From Pseudarthrobacter oxydans (GTDB lineage Bacteria; Actinomycetota; Actinomycetes; Actinomycetales; Micrococcaceae): DNA of 64,000 nt. A program made the position numbers and the translations under genes. A model generated the notes under the pieces. That model did not search any database. It was not told where the DNA came from and saw only the letters and a program-made list of their open reading frames with translations. Position 1 is the stretch's first letter, and every line of letters begins with the position of its first letter. This document shows positions 32,187-40,428 of the stretch, piece after piece. The stretch lies in NCBI RefSeq assembly GCF_034258515.1, contig NZ_CP139438.1:496001-560000 (forward strand), read 5' to 3'.

Positions 32187-33569
32187 ATGAGCGTAGGACA
32201 GCGCTCTGCATCATCGGCCGAGGCCGCCCCTAAGGGCGCCGGCCTCAAGAAGATCGTCGCAGCCTCCATGGTTGGCACCGTCGTGGAATGGTACGAGTTC
32301 TTCCTCTACGCCACCGCAGCAACCCTCGTGTTCGGCAAGTACTTCTTCCCTGCAACCGGCAACGAGCTGGACGGCATCATCCAGGCCTTCATCACCTACG
32401 CCGTGGGCTTCGTCGCCCGCCCGCTCGGCGGCATCGTCTTTGGCCAGATCGGCGACAAGCTGGGCCGCAAGCCCACCCTGCAGCTCACCATCGTGATCAT
32501 CGGTGTGTCCACCTTCCTGATGGGCTGCCTCCCGGGCTTCGCCGAGATCGGGTACCTCGCACCGGCGCTGCTGGTGTTCCTCCGTTTTATCCAGGGCTTT
32601 GCGCTGGGCGGCGAATGGGGTGGCGCCGTGCTTCTCGTCGCCGAGCACAGCCCCAACAAGTCCCGCGGTTTCTGGTCCAGCTGGCCCCAGTCCGCCGTTC
32701 CGGTGGGCAACCTGCTGGCCACCTTGGTGCTGTACATCATGTCCTCCACCCTCAGCCAGGAGGCATTCCTGGGCTGGGGCTGGCGGGTGGCCTTCTGGCT
32801 CTCGGCCGTGATCGTCTTCGTCGGCTACTACATCCGCACCCACGTCACTGAAGCGCCCATCTTCCTGAAGGCCAAGGAACTGGTGGAGCAGGAGCAGGCC
32901 GTCAGCTACGGCGTCTTTGAGGTGGTCCGCAAGTACCCCAAGGGCATCCTGCAGGCCATGGGGCTGCGCTTCGCGGAGAACATCATGTACTACCTGGTGG
33001 TCAGCTTCGCGATCGTCTACCTCAAAAGCGTCCACAAATACGACACTTCCTCGCTCCTGTTCGCCCTGCTGATTGCCCACGTCATCCACTTCCTGGTGAT
33101 CCCGCAGGTGGGACGGCTTGTGGACAGTTGGGGCCGGAAGCCGGTCTACCTCATCGGTGCCGTCGCCGGCGCCACCTGGCCCTTCTTCGCCTTCCCCATG
33201 TTCGACACGAAGAATGCGGTCATTATTGTGCTCGCGGTGACCATCGGCCTGTGCCTGCACGCGTTCATGTATGCCGGGCAGCCCGCCATCATGGCCGAGC
33301 TCTTCCCAACCCGGATGCGCTACGCAGGGGTGTCGCTGGGCTCGCAGGTCACCTCGATCGTCGCCGGCTCGCTGGCCCCGCTCCTGGCCACCCAGTGGCT
33401 TAAGGACACCGGCTCATGGGTTCCCACCGCCATCTACCTGCTGGTGGCATGCGCCGTCACCATCGTGGCGGTGTTGAGCCTCAAGGAAACCAAAGGCATA
33501 GCCCTTGAGGACGTGGACAGGGCCGACGCCGAACGCGAAGGCCTGGCGGTAGCAGCCGCCACGCGCTGA
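32187..33569 (+). CDS. MFS transporter, metabolite:H+ symporter (MHS) family
   Basis: A protein of 460 residues with 12 predicted membrane helices. MHS members (ShiA, ProP, KgtP, citrate) import organic acids or zwitterions with protons. Motifs are GTVVEWYEFFLYATAATLVF (helix 1), the GDKLGRKPTLQL loop 2-3 signature and FALGGEWGGAVLLVAEHSP (helix 4 region), with VDSWGRKPVYLI repeating the loop motif in the second half. ATG 32187 follows AAGGAGAAAA. The substrate is not determined by sequence. The downstream SDR may use the imported compound. Confidence 0.92.
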   Translation: MSVGQRSASSAEAAPKGAGLKKIVAASMVGTVVEWYEFFLYATAATLVFGKYFFPATGNELDGIIQAFITYAVGFVARPLGGIVFGQIGDKLGRKPTLQLTIVIIGVSTFLMGCLPGFAEIGYLAPALLVFLRFIQGFALGGEWGGAVLLVAEHSPNKSRGFWSSWPQSAVPVGNLLATLVLYIMSSTLSQEAFLGWGWRVAFWLSAVIVFVGYYIRTHVTEAPIFLKAKELVEQEQAVSYGVFEVVRKYPKGILQAMGLRFAENIMYYLVVSFAIVYLKSVHKYDTSSLLFALLIAHVIHFLVIPQVGRLVDSWGRKPVYLIGAVAGATWPFFAFPMFDTKNAVIIVLAVTIGLCLHAFMYAGQPAIMAELFPTRMRYAGVSLGSQVTSIVAGSLAPLLATQWLKDTGSWVPTAIYLLVACAVTIVAVLSLKETKGIALEDVDRADAEREGLAVAAATR

Positions 33570-33582
33570 GCTGCTTGGGTTT

Positions 33583-33611
33583 GGCCTGCTCCGGTGCTGC
33601 CGGAGCAGGCC
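33583..33611 (+). terminator. Hairpin after the MHS transporter gene
   Basis: A perfect 12-bp stem (GGCCTGCTCCGG/CCGGAGCAGGCC) with a five-base loop lies 14 bases after the transporter stop and 38 bases before the next ATG. It may end or attenuate transcription into the SDR gene. Confidence 0.75.
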
Positions 33612-33648
33612 GGTTCGTTGACAATTTTTGAACTGGAAGGCTGGGTTA

Positions 33649-34398
33649 ATGGAAAACACGCTGAACGGCCGCAAGGCACTGGTTACCGGTGGAGCAGGCG
33701 GCATCGGCGCTGCCAGTGTCCGCGCCCTCGCCGCGCGGGGGGCCAAAGTGGTGATCGCGGACGTAGATGAGGAGGCTGCGGCAGCACTCGCGGACGAGGT
33801 GGGGGGCACCTCCTGGGCCGTGGACCTGCTGGACGTGGATGCCCTCTCGGCCCTCAGCCTGGACTGCGACATCCTGGTGAACAACGCAGGAATCCAGCGC
33901 ATCAGCCCCATCGAGGAGTTTGAGCCGGCCGACTTCCGCCGTCTCGTCACCCTCATGCTTGAGGCGCCGTTCCTGCTGATCCGTGCGGCGCTGCCGCACA
34001 TGTATGCCAACAACTTCGGCCGGATCATCAATCTTTCTTCGGTACATGGAATACGGGCGTCCCCGTTCAAGAGCGCATACGTGTCGGCCAAGCACGGGCT
34101 GGAAGGGCTGAGCAAGGTGACGGCGCTCGAGGGCGGGGCACACGGCGTCACCTCCAACTGCATCAACCCGGGCTACGTGCGCACGCCTTTGGTGGAGTCG
34201 CAGATAGCAGACCAGGCCAAGGTCCACGGCATCCCCGAAGCCGAGGTGCTGGCGAAAATCATGCTGACCGAGTCCGCCATCAAGCGTCTCGTGGAGCCGG
34301 AAGAAGTGGCCTCCCTGGTCGCTTGGCTGGCGTCCGACCACGCCGGAATGGTGACCGGCGCCAGCTACACCATGGATGGCGGCTGGTCGGCGCGCTAG
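33649..34398 (+). CDS. Short-chain dehydrogenase, 3-hydroxybutyrate dehydrogenase-like
   Basis: A protein of 249 residues, a classical SDR: LVTGGAGGIGAASVRAL cofactor loop, LVNNAGIQRISPIEEF (NNAG motif), IINLSSVHGIRASPFKSAYVSAK with active-site Ser, Tyr and Lys, and INPGYVRTPLVESQI. The SSVHG-x-x-ASP-x-KSAYV-x-AKHG segment resembles D-3-hydroxybutyrate dehydrogenases. It would interconvert a hydroxy acid and a keto acid with NAD. ATG 33649 is used, with the family N-terminus beginning there. It follows the MHS transporter, which may import its substrate. Confidence 0.9.
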   Translation: MENTLNGRKALVTGGAGGIGAASVRALAARGAKVVIADVDEEAAAALADEVGGTSWAVDLLDVDALSALSLDCDILVNNAGIQRISPIEEFEPADFRRLVTLMLEAPFLLIRAALPHMYANNFGRIINLSSVHGIRASPFKSAYVSAKHGLEGLSKVTALEGGAHGVTSNCINPGYVRTPLVESQIADQAKVHGIPEAEVLAKIMLTESAIKRLVEPEEVASLVAWLASDHAGMVTGASYTMDGGWSAR

Positions 34399-34417
34399 CA
34401 GGGCTCTGTTTGGCACC

Positions 34418-34458
34418 CAAAAAGCTGGGCCGGCCCGCGGGGCTAGTCCAGCTTTTTG
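34418..34458. terminator. Bidirectional terminator
   Basis: CAAAAAGCTGG (34418-34428) pairs with CCAGCTTTTTG (34448-34458) around a 19-base loop. The arms give A- and U-tracts on both strands, so it is an intrinsic terminator for both the SDR gene and the convergent small gene. The right arm encodes the last Lys-Lys-Leu-Asp of the latter. Confidence 0.85.
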
Positions 34459-34706
34459 AGCTGCCGGTGGTCGTAGAAGAACACGCCGTGGACGGTGTCC
34501 ACACCCACGGAAGTGCCCTGCAGGAACACCACCAATCCCTCGCGGCGCCCCTTGAAGGGGTCGTCCGCCACTACGGCATCACCGATTTTGTAGGGAGACC
34601 GGGGGGCGAAGGACCTTGTAATCCGGTTCCATGCCTGCACCAGCACGTGGCCCAGGCTGACGGGCTGGCCCAGGCTGGACGGGTCCAGGACAACGGTTTT
34701 GACCAT
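34443..34706 (-). CDS. Small hypothetical protein
   Basis: An 87-residue protein from ATG 34706, preceded by GAGGAGTGG. It contains SPYKIGDAVVADDPFKGR and GLVVFLQGTSVGVDTVHGVF, a small beta-rich pattern reminiscent of SH3-like barrels but with no family I can name. The upstream region (34798-34823) has a TAAG-N3-CTTA repeat and a CGCCTA-N3-TAGGCG palindrome. It is probably monocistronic. Confidence 0.7.
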   Translation of the reverse strand: MVKTVVLDPSSLGQPVSLGHVLVQAWNRITRSFAPRSPYKIGDAVVADDPFKGRREGLVVFLQGTSVGVDTVHGVFFYDHRQLKKLD

Positions 34707-34797
34707 GCGTACCACTCCTCGAAAGCGGCAGAGGCCGCTCACCCGCGGTGCAGGTTGCCGGAACGCTCCCAGCAGAGGGCGGCCCTCCCATTCCGGC

Positions 34798-34823
34798 TAA
34801 GCACCTTACGCCTAAGCTAGGCG
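34798..34823. promoter_or_regulatory. Pair of short inverted repeats upstream of the small gene
   Basis: TAAGCACCTTA (34798-34808) is a variant of the TAAG/CTTA motif with a three-base centre. It is followed at once by CGCCTAAGCTAGGCG (34809-34823), six-base arms around AGC. Both lie about 92-117 bases before the ATG at 34706. The regulatory function is a guess. Confidence 0.35.
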
Positions 34824-34898
34824 CTATTCACATCAGTCACACCAGTAACAAGTACTCATTTCCTGGCGGCGCCGACACTTGCCTTCGGATCCCCTGGT

Positions 34899-35291
34899 TC
34901 AACGTTGGCCGTTGACGATGTCGTCCGCGTTCTCGAAGGCCCACGCCACCAGCGGAACCAGCAGGGCACTCAATTCGTAGCCGCGTTCGGTGAGGCTGTA
35001 GTCCACCCGCGGCGGAATCACCGGCTGCGCCTCCCGGCGGACCAGGCCGTCCCGCTCCAGCGTCTTAAGCGTCTGGGCCAGCATCTTTTCGCTGATTCCC
35101 TCGGCCCGGCGCCGCAGGTCGCTCCACCGCTGCTCACCCTCGGACAGGGCGAGCAGGATCAGGACGCCCCACTTGCTGGTGATGTGGTCCAGCACTGTCC
35201 TGCTGGGACACCCCGCCGGGAAGACGCCGTCGGCAAGGGCCACGGGAAGGGGCGCCGCCTGCACGGCGGTCCTGGCGGCACTAACTTTCAT
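34899..35291 (-). CDS. HxlR family transcriptional regulator
   Basis: A protein of 130 residues with the HxlR/MarR-like winged helix: C28 in FPAGCPSRTVLDHITSKWGV near the N-terminus (the redox-sensing cysteine position of YodB/QorR-type members), then RWSDLRRRAEGISEKMLAQT and LKTLERDGLVRRE. HxlR-type repressors often sense quinones or electrophiles through that cysteine. It is divergent from the quinone-oxidoreductase-like gene at 35391, the same pairing as ytfH-ytfG in enterics. It probably represses that gene and itself. Confidence 0.92.
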   Translation of the reverse strand: MKVSAARTAVQAAPLPVALADGVFPAGCPSRTVLDHITSKWGVLILLALSEGEQRWSDLRRRAEGISEKMLAQTLKTLERDGLVRREAQPVIPPRVDYSLTERGYELSALLVPLVAWAFENADDIVNGQR

Positions 35292-35294
35292 GTC

Positions 35295-35319
35295 AGTACC
35301 TTACCTTAAAGTGCGTACT
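35295..35319. promoter_or_regulatory. Candidate HxlR operator
   Basis: AGTAC (35295-35299) and GTACT (35315-35319) form an inverted repeat with a 15-base centre, immediately upstream of the regulator start and 72 bases before the divergent gene. The placement fits autoregulation. The match to known HxlR sites, which often contain TACT and AGTA halves, is only partial. Confidence 0.4.
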
Positions 35320-35390
35320 CTCTTTCGGGAAGTATTCCGGAATGGGTGTGGTTGTGAACCATGGCAGACACCCCATCGGAAGGAATTTTC

Positions 35391-36254
35391 ATGAGCATCG
35401 TCATCACCGGAGCAACGGGCCAGCTGGGCCGCCACGTCGTCGAAGCACTGCTGGAGCGCAACGTTCCCGCGAAGGACATCGTGGCTGCGGGCCGTTCCGT
35501 GGAAAAGCTGGCCGGCTTCGCCGAGAGGGGCGTTCGGGTCAAGGCCATGGACTACGCAGATGCCCGTTCAGTGGCGGCAGCCCTGAAGGGCGCCCAAAAG
35601 GTGCTCCTCATCTCCGGCAGCGAGGTGGGCCAGCGGGTGGAGCAGCACCGCACAGTGATCGAGGCGGCTAAGGCAGAGGGCGTTGAGCTGCTGGCCTACA
35701 CCAGCATCGCCAATGCCGACACCACCGGCATGAGGCTGGCGGCTGAGCACCAGGCCACGGAAGCTATTTTGCGGGAGTCCGGCGTTCCTTTCGTCCTCCT
35801 GCGCAACGGCTGGTACCTGGAGAACTACACGGACCAGCTGCCCGGCACGTTGGCACAGGGTGGCCTGGCCGGCAGCGCCGGAGACGGCAGGGTCAGCGCA
35901 GCGTCCCGCGTTGATTATGCCCACGCCGCTGCTGCTGTGCTCGTCGCCGAAGACCAGGCGGGCAGGATCTACGAACTGGGCGGTGACAACGCCTTCAGCA
36001 TGGCGGACCTTGCAGCCGAAATCACCGCTGCCACCGGCAAGGCCATCATCTACCAGGACCTTCCCGCGCCGGACTACGCGGGAATGCTGGCCGGGTTCGG
36101 AGTGCCGGAAGCATTCGCGGATATCCTGGCCGATTCCGATCTCGGCATTGCCCGGGGCGACCTTCTTGTCAGCACCGGGGATCTGCGCAGGCTGATCGGC
36201 CGCCCGGCAACGTCGCTGTCCGAGGCTGTGCGCGCGGCCGCTGCGGCTGCCTGA
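35391..36254 (+). CDS. NAD(P)H-binding SDR, quinone oxidoreductase type 2 (QorB/YtfG-like)
   Basis: A protein of 287 residues of the atypical SDR (NmrA-like) group. VITGATGQLGRHVVEALLER is the NADPH loop; KVLLISGSEVGQRVEQHRTV, LLAYTSIANADTT and VLLRNGWYLENYTDQLPGTL match QorB-type quinone reductases. It should reduce quinones with NADPH or detoxify electrophiles. ATG 35391 (MSIVITGATG) follows GGAAGGA. Divergent pairing with an HxlR regulator supports induction by quinone stress. The downstream region is occupied by a repeat array. Confidence 0.92.
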   Translation: MSIVITGATGQLGRHVVEALLERNVPAKDIVAAGRSVEKLAGFAERGVRVKAMDYADARSVAAALKGAQKVLLISGSEVGQRVEQHRTVIEAAKAEGVELLAYTSIANADTTGMRLAAEHQATEAILRESGVPFVLLRNGWYLENYTDQLPGTLAQGGLAGSAGDGRVSAASRVDYAHAAAAVLVAEDQAGRIYELGGDNAFSMADLAAEITAATGKAIIYQDLPAPDYAGMLAGFGVPEAFADILADSDLGIARGDLLVSTGDLRRLIGRPATSLSEAVRAAAAAA

Positions 36255-36274
36255 CCCCATCCCCCGCGCAGCCC

Positions 36275-36411
36275 CGACGCTCTCTCACTTAACGCGCACT
36301 TTGGGCCAACGCCCTCTCACTTAACGCGCACGTTGGGCCAACGCCCTCTCACTTTCCTCAAGCGAGTGAGCGAGCGTTGGGTCATAACCGGCATTAAGTG
36401 AGAGAGCGTCG
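36275..36411. repeat. Tandem plus inverted repeat array between convergent genes
   Basis: Two 32-base units (36277-36308 and 36309-36340) share ACGC-CTCTCACTTAACGCGCAC with few differences. A 15-base partial third unit (36341-36355) follows, then an inverted copy (36394-36411) exactly complementary over 18 bases to 36275-36292 (CGACGCTCTCTCACTTAA). It lies between the quinone reductase and permease genes. It could fold as a long hairpin or be a dispersed element. Confidence 0.85.
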
Positions 36412-36441
36412 GGTGGGCGTTGGGCCGGGAGGTTCTTTGCT

Positions 36442-37923
36442 TTAGGGGCCTGTGGTGACCACCGGCAGCGGCGATGTTTCGTCCACAAGCTCCGCCCGCC
36501 GTCGTCCGTCACCCCTTACCCACAGCCGGTACGCCAGGACTAGCAGCGCCAGCCAGGTCCCGCCCACGTAGAGCGCGATGCGCGAGTCCTCGAACGCACC
36601 CAGGACGGCGATCACCAGCGCCATAAAGGCGATGGTGAGAAGGGAGGCGGCGGGCCACCACGGCGAAGGGAATTCCGACGGCGGCAGGCCAGCCCGCGCG
36701 ATTTCCCGCTTCATGGCGACGTGCGAGGCGAGGATCATCACCCACACCCAGACGGTGGCGAAGGTGGCGATGGAGGCTATGAGGACAAAAACGTTTTCCG
36801 GGATGACGGCGTTGAGGACCACGCCCACCAGGAGGATCGCGGCCATGATCACCACCGTCATCCAAGGGACGCCGTGCCTGGACACTTTGCCGAAGGCGGA
36901 GGGAGCGTGGCCTTGGCGGGACAGGCCGAAGAGGATGCGACCGGCGCCGAAGATGTCGCTGTTGATGGCGGACAGCGCCGCGGTGATCACCACGGCGTTG
37001 AGGATGTGAGGTGCCGCCGGGATGCCCAGCCCGCTGAAGATCTGGACGAAGGGGCTGCCATTGCTGCCGATCCCGTCCCAAGGGAAGAGGCTCATGAGTA
37101 CCGCCAGCGTCAGGACGTAGAACAGCAGGACGCGCACCGGAACAGTATTGACGGCCTTGGGGATGACCTGTTTGGGGTTGGCGGCCTCTCCGGCTGTGAT
37201 GCCGAGCGTCTCGATCCCACCGAACGCAAACATCACGACGGCGAAGGATGCGAGCAGCCCCTCAAGGCCGAACGGGAAGAATCCCCCGTGCTCTACAAGG
37301 TTCCCGAGGCCCGGCGCAACAGTTGAGCCTCCGGCCTGGAAGCCGAAAACGATGATGGCCGCACCGCCGGCGATCATGGCGATGATGGCCGCCACCTTGA
37401 CCAGCGAGAACCAGAACTCCAGCTCGCCGAAGACCTTGACGCTGAGCAGGTTGAGCCCGGCGAGGAAAAGGATGATGGCCAGGATCCAGATCCAGCGTTC
37501 AACCTGGGGGAACCAGAAGCCCATGTAGATGCTGAATGCGGTGACGTCGGCGATGGCCACGATCGCCATTTCGAAGACGTAGGTCCAGCCGGTCACAAAG
37601 CCGGCCAGCGGGCCGAGGTAGCGGCTGGCGTACTGGCCGAACGAGCCGGAGACGGGATGCCGCACGGCCATCTCGCCGAGGGCCCGCATCACCATGAACA
37701 CCGCCGCGCCGCCGATGATGTAGGCCAGCAGGACGGCAGGGCCGGCTTTTTGGATGGCCGAGGCCGAACCGTAGAAAAGGCCCGTACCGATCGCCGAGCC
37801 CAGCGCCATGAACCGGATGTGGCGCACGTTCAGGCCCCGATTGAGGACGCTTCCGACGGCGGATCTTGCGGTTTGCTGTGCGGCCGGACTTTCGTTCCGG
37901 GTTGGGCCTGGTGCTTGTTGCAT
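36442..37923 (-). CDS. APC family amino acid permease
   Basis: A protein of 493 residues with 12 membrane helices, of the amino acid transporter (AAT) group within APC, like the aromatic, proline, GABA and histidine permeases. The signature [20 protein letters not shown] and [20 protein letters not shown] in helices 1-2, and [18 protein letters not shown], support this. It is a proton symporter in the cytoplasmic membrane. Because hutU and hutH lie about 2.5 kb away, histidine is a reasonable substrate (inference), but proline or GABA remains possible. Confidence 0.9.
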   Translation of the reverse strand: MQQAPGPTRNESPAAQQTARSAVGSVLNRGLNVRHIRFMALGSAIGTGLFYGSASAIQKAGPAVLLAYIIGGAAVFMVMRALGEMAVRHPVSGSFGQYASRYLGPLAGFVTGWTYVFEMAIVAIADVTAFSIYMGFWFPQVERWIWILAIILFLAGLNLLSVKVFGELEFWFSLVKVAAIIAMIAGGAAIIVFGFQAGGSTVAPGLGNLVEHGGFFPFGLEGLLASFAVVMFAFGGIETLGITAGEAANPKQVIPKAVNTVPVRVLLFYVLTLAVLMSLFPWDGIGSNGSPFVQIFSGLGIPAAPHILNAVVITAALSAINSDIFGAGRILFGLSRQGHAPSAFGKVSRHGVPWMTVVIMAAILLVGVVLNAVIPENVFVLIASIATFATVWVWVMILASHVAMKREIARAGLPPSEFPSPWWPAASLLTIAFMALVIAVLGAFEDSRIALYVGGTWLALLVLAYRLWVRGDGRRRAELVDETSPLPVVTTGP

Positions 37924-38136
37924 GCGAATAACCTTCTCGTCATTGGGAGGGGAACCGCTAACCAGCAGACCACTTTGCCGGGCGACGTGATGAGCCTCAC
38001 GGGGCCTCGGTGTCTTTCATTCCAGATTGGACGGGTCGCTGCCTTTCGGTTTCGGACAGCGCGGGCCATGGACGGGTTATCCACATACGCACGGATACTG
38101 GATGATCCTCGCAGGCCCCTCCGGGACGCTGGAGTC

Positions 38137-38550
38137 ATGGGAAGCAAAGCAGACTGGGAAACGGAACACAGAAAAGCTCTCGAGGCAATCCTCCGGGCAC
38201 TCTATGGTGCCTTGGTGCGGGATGCCGCAGCAGAAAATAGTCCGCCATCGGCCTATGGTCGTACCGTGGATGCGGTTGCCGCGAAGGGCTTTAACTTGGC
38301 CCAGCTCGCAGAGTATGTACGCATTCAAGCCAGGATCGAGGCTGTGAAGGTCACGCTCTACGCAGGATATCCGGGTACCCCGGATCCGGTCCCTCCAGCG
38401 CCTTCATCGCCGGGGAATGGCCACACTTCAGGGCTCGAAGGTGAGCCCGCGCTCGGCGGCGGCCGCCTCAAGGATCCGGACGGCCTTCGGGCCGATGCCG
38501 TGCATTGCCAGCAGCGCCAGGCGGCCCAACGAGGCGGCCTCGGCCAGTGA
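38137..38550 (+). CDS. Hypothetical protein with uncertain 3' end
   Basis: A frame of 137 residues from ATG 38137. The first 80 residues (ADWETEHRKALEAILRALYG, then GRTVDAVAAKGFNLAQLAEY) have a helical, coding-like composition. The remainder becomes Pro/Gly-rich and overlaps the convergent HhH gene by about 120 bases, where it is probably non-coding. Either the gene truly overlaps, or a frameshift removed an earlier stop. I recognise no family. Confidence 0.42.
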   Translation: MGSKADWETEHRKALEAILRALYGALVRDAAAENSPPSAYGRTVDAVAAKGFNLAQLAEYVRIQARIEAVKVTLYAGYPGTPDPVPPAPSSPGNGHTSGLEGEPALGGGRLKDPDGLRADAVHCQQRQAAQRGGLGQ

Positions 38551-38640
38551 GGTGACGCCCGCCCGCATCAGGGCACTGTTGGCAGGCCGGCCAACAGGGG
38601 GCAGGTCCCCGATCTGTGCAGGAACATCCCGCGTGCTCAT
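38428..38640 (-). CDS. Small helix-hairpin-helix DNA-binding-like protein
   Basis: A protein of 70 residues. LPPVGRPANSALMRAGVTSL and LLAMHGIGPKAVRILEAAAA form a helix-hairpin-helix repeat like that in RNA polymerase alpha C-terminal domains and similar small HhH proteins. It may bind nucleic acid non-specifically. ATG 38640 overlaps the stop of the upstream DinB gene (ATGA), so the two form an operon. Confidence 0.8.
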   Translation of the reverse strand: MSTRDVPAQIGDLPPVGRPANSALMRAGVTSLAEAASLGRLALLAMHGIGPKAVRILEAAAAERGLTFEP

Positions 38641-39209
38641 GCCTGCCTCGCCGCGGTTTCGATGACTGCGCAGTGGGCGGCCCATTCCTCCGGGCTGCGC
38701 CTGGTGAGGTTCGGATCCCCTGGACGCTGCCCCGCCCTGCCGTCGATGAGTTCTCGCAGGATGTCTGCATGGCCCAGGTGATGGGCACGTTCGGCAACCA
38801 TATGGACCAGGATCTGGTGCAGGGTGACGTTGCGCCGCTCCTCAGGCCACCATGGAACTGCTCCGGGGGCGTCAGCGGGCAATGCTTCGATGGTTGCGTC
38901 GCTGTGCGCCGCGGCGAAGTGGTGCAGTTCGATGATGTCCGCTCGGGACTCGTCAGCGGTCGCCCACATGTCCGAATCCGGTGCGGCGCCGTCGTCCAGC
39001 CATGGGAGGTGCCTCCCGCTGGGGCGGCCGAACACCACGCCGAAATAGTCCACCTCCACGCTGGCCACATGTTTGACCAGGCCGAGCAGGTTGGTGCCGG
39101 TTGGCGTCAGTGGCCGGCGGACGTCGTATTCACTCAGGCCATCCAGCTTGCCGAGCAGGTTGTCACGCCTGACCCGGAGGTAGTGGTGAAGGGTCTCTTT
39201 TTCATCCAT
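38637..39209 (-). CDS. DinB family protein (DUF664-type)
   Basis: A protein of 190 residues with the four-helix DinB/YfiT fold. The putative metal-binding histidines lie in LVKHVASVEVDYFG (about 45-58), HHFAAAHSD and MVAERAHHLGHADILRELID (about 136-155). Members include thiol-dependent metalloenzymes such as bacillithiol or mycothiol transferases, so a mycothiol-dependent transferase is possible in an actinobacterium. The start ATG 39209 fits the family. It is followed by the small HhH gene. Confidence 0.88.
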   Translation of the reverse strand: MDEKETLHHYLRVRRDNLLGKLDGLSEYDVRRPLTPTGTNLLGLVKHVASVEVDYFGVVFGRPSGRHLPWLDDGAAPDSDMWATADESRADIIELHHFAAAHSDATIEALPADAPGAVPWWPEERRNVTLHQILVHMVAERAHHLGHADILRELIDGRAGQRPGDPNLTRRSPEEWAAHCAVIETAARQA

Positions 39210-39433
39210 GACGGGACTTTACCCAACTGCAACGGCTCCAGCGGCTTCGTTCGGGGTCGTGGACGGCCTAAGGCCCAGCGCAGGGCAGCAAGGTTGATGG
39301 ACGGGCGGCAACTGTCCGGTATACCAGACCTATTGGCCGCGTTCCTCCGTGTGACGAGCCCCCCGGTGGCGCAAGCTTAAGTACGGGATCCCGGATATCG
39401 CCGGGCTTTACCGAGGGGCGATGAGGAGGACCG

Positions 39434-40279
39434 GTGTTAACTACCGAACCAGGGCCGCAGGCCGGCAACGGGATGAAAGCTGCGCCAAAGGCGGCCTCAA
39501 AGGTGACGTCCAAGGTCCCTGCCGCCGAAAACACGCTGCGCATCCTCAAACTGCTGGCTTCGCGGCGGGGGCCGATAGCGGCGTCGCAGATCGCTTCATC
39601 CCTGGGCCTGCCGCGCTCCAGTGTCTACCACCTGCTGGGCGTAATGGAGGCGAACGGTTTTGTGCTCCACCTGCATGAGGAACAGCGCTACGGGCTGGGC
39701 ATCAGCGCCTTTGAACTCAGTTCCGCTTACTCCAGGCAGGAGCCCCTGTCGAGGCTGGGCCGTCCGCTGCTTGCCTCCCTCGTGGATGCGGTTGGCGAGA
39801 GTTCCCACCTGGCCGTGCTTCATGGCCGGGACGTGCTGTACATCGTGGAGGAGAGGGCCAAAAACCGCCCCTCCCTGGTGACGGACGTCGGCGTCCGGCT
39901 TCCCAGCCACCTCACCGCCAGCGGCCGTGCCATCCTTGCGGCGCTGCCCAAGTCCCAGGTGCGTGCGCTGTACCCCAATGCCGCGGCCTTTACCGCCAGG
40001 CATGAGGTGGAAGGCGCCATCATGAAGTACTCGGCACTGTCCTCCCACCTGGACCAGGTCAGGCAGCGCGGCTACGCCACCGAACACGGCGAGGTCACGC
40101 CCGGTTTCGGCTCCATCGCCGCCGCGGTCACGGACCACCTGGGATGGCCGACGGCGGCAGTCGCCGTGACGTTCCTCGAGGACAAAGTGCCGGCGGAGCA
40201 GTGGCCGGTGCTGGCCGCGCGCGTCCAGAAGGTGGCCGACGAACTCTCGGTCCGGCTCCACGGCCGCCCCGCAAAGTAG
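39434..40279 (+). CDS. IclR family transcriptional regulator (likely hut regulator)
   Basis: A protein of 281 residues. After a flexible basic N-terminus of about 28 residues comes the IclR winged helix (LRILKLLASRRGPIAASQIA, then LGLPRSSVYHLLGVMEANGF) and the IclR effector domain (VGVRLPSHLTASGRAILAAL and RGYATEHGEVTPGFGSIAAA). The start is GTG 39434, preceded by AGGAGG at 39424-39429. It is directly upstream of and co-directional with hutU and hutH, so it probably controls histidine or urocanate breakdown (inference from position). Confidence 0.92.
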   Translation: MLTTEPGPQAGNGMKAAPKAASKVTSKVPAAENTLRILKLLASRRGPIAASQIASSLGLPRSSVYHLLGVMEANGFVLHLHEEQRYGLGISAFELSSAYSRQEPLSRLGRPLLASLVDAVGESSHLAVLHGRDVLYIVEERAKNRPSLVTDVGVRLPSHLTASGRAILAALPKSQVRALYPNAAAFTARHEVEGAIMKYSALSSHLDQVRQRGYATEHGEVTPGFGSIAAAVTDHLGWPTAAVAVTFLEDKVPAEQWPVLAARVQKVADELSVRLHGRPAK

Positions 40280-40330
40280 CCCGGCGCCGGGAGGGGAACA
40301 GGTCTGGAATCCCGGACAGCACCCCCTCGA

Positions 40331-40362
40331 AAGCCCTGTCCGGGCCGTCACGGACGGGCTTT
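40331..40362 (+). terminator. Hairpin between the IclR gene and hutU
   Basis: AAGCCCTGTCCG pairs with CGGACGGGCTTT, with one bulged base, followed by TTAG. It lies about 50 bases after the regulator stop and 67 bases before the hutU ATG, so it may insulate the regulator from the hut genes. Confidence 0.6.
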
Positions 40363-40428
40363 AGTTGATACAGAACCTCTTCGCATCACCGCGAACACCA
40401 GACTCGCCCTACACACGAAGGAGCCACC

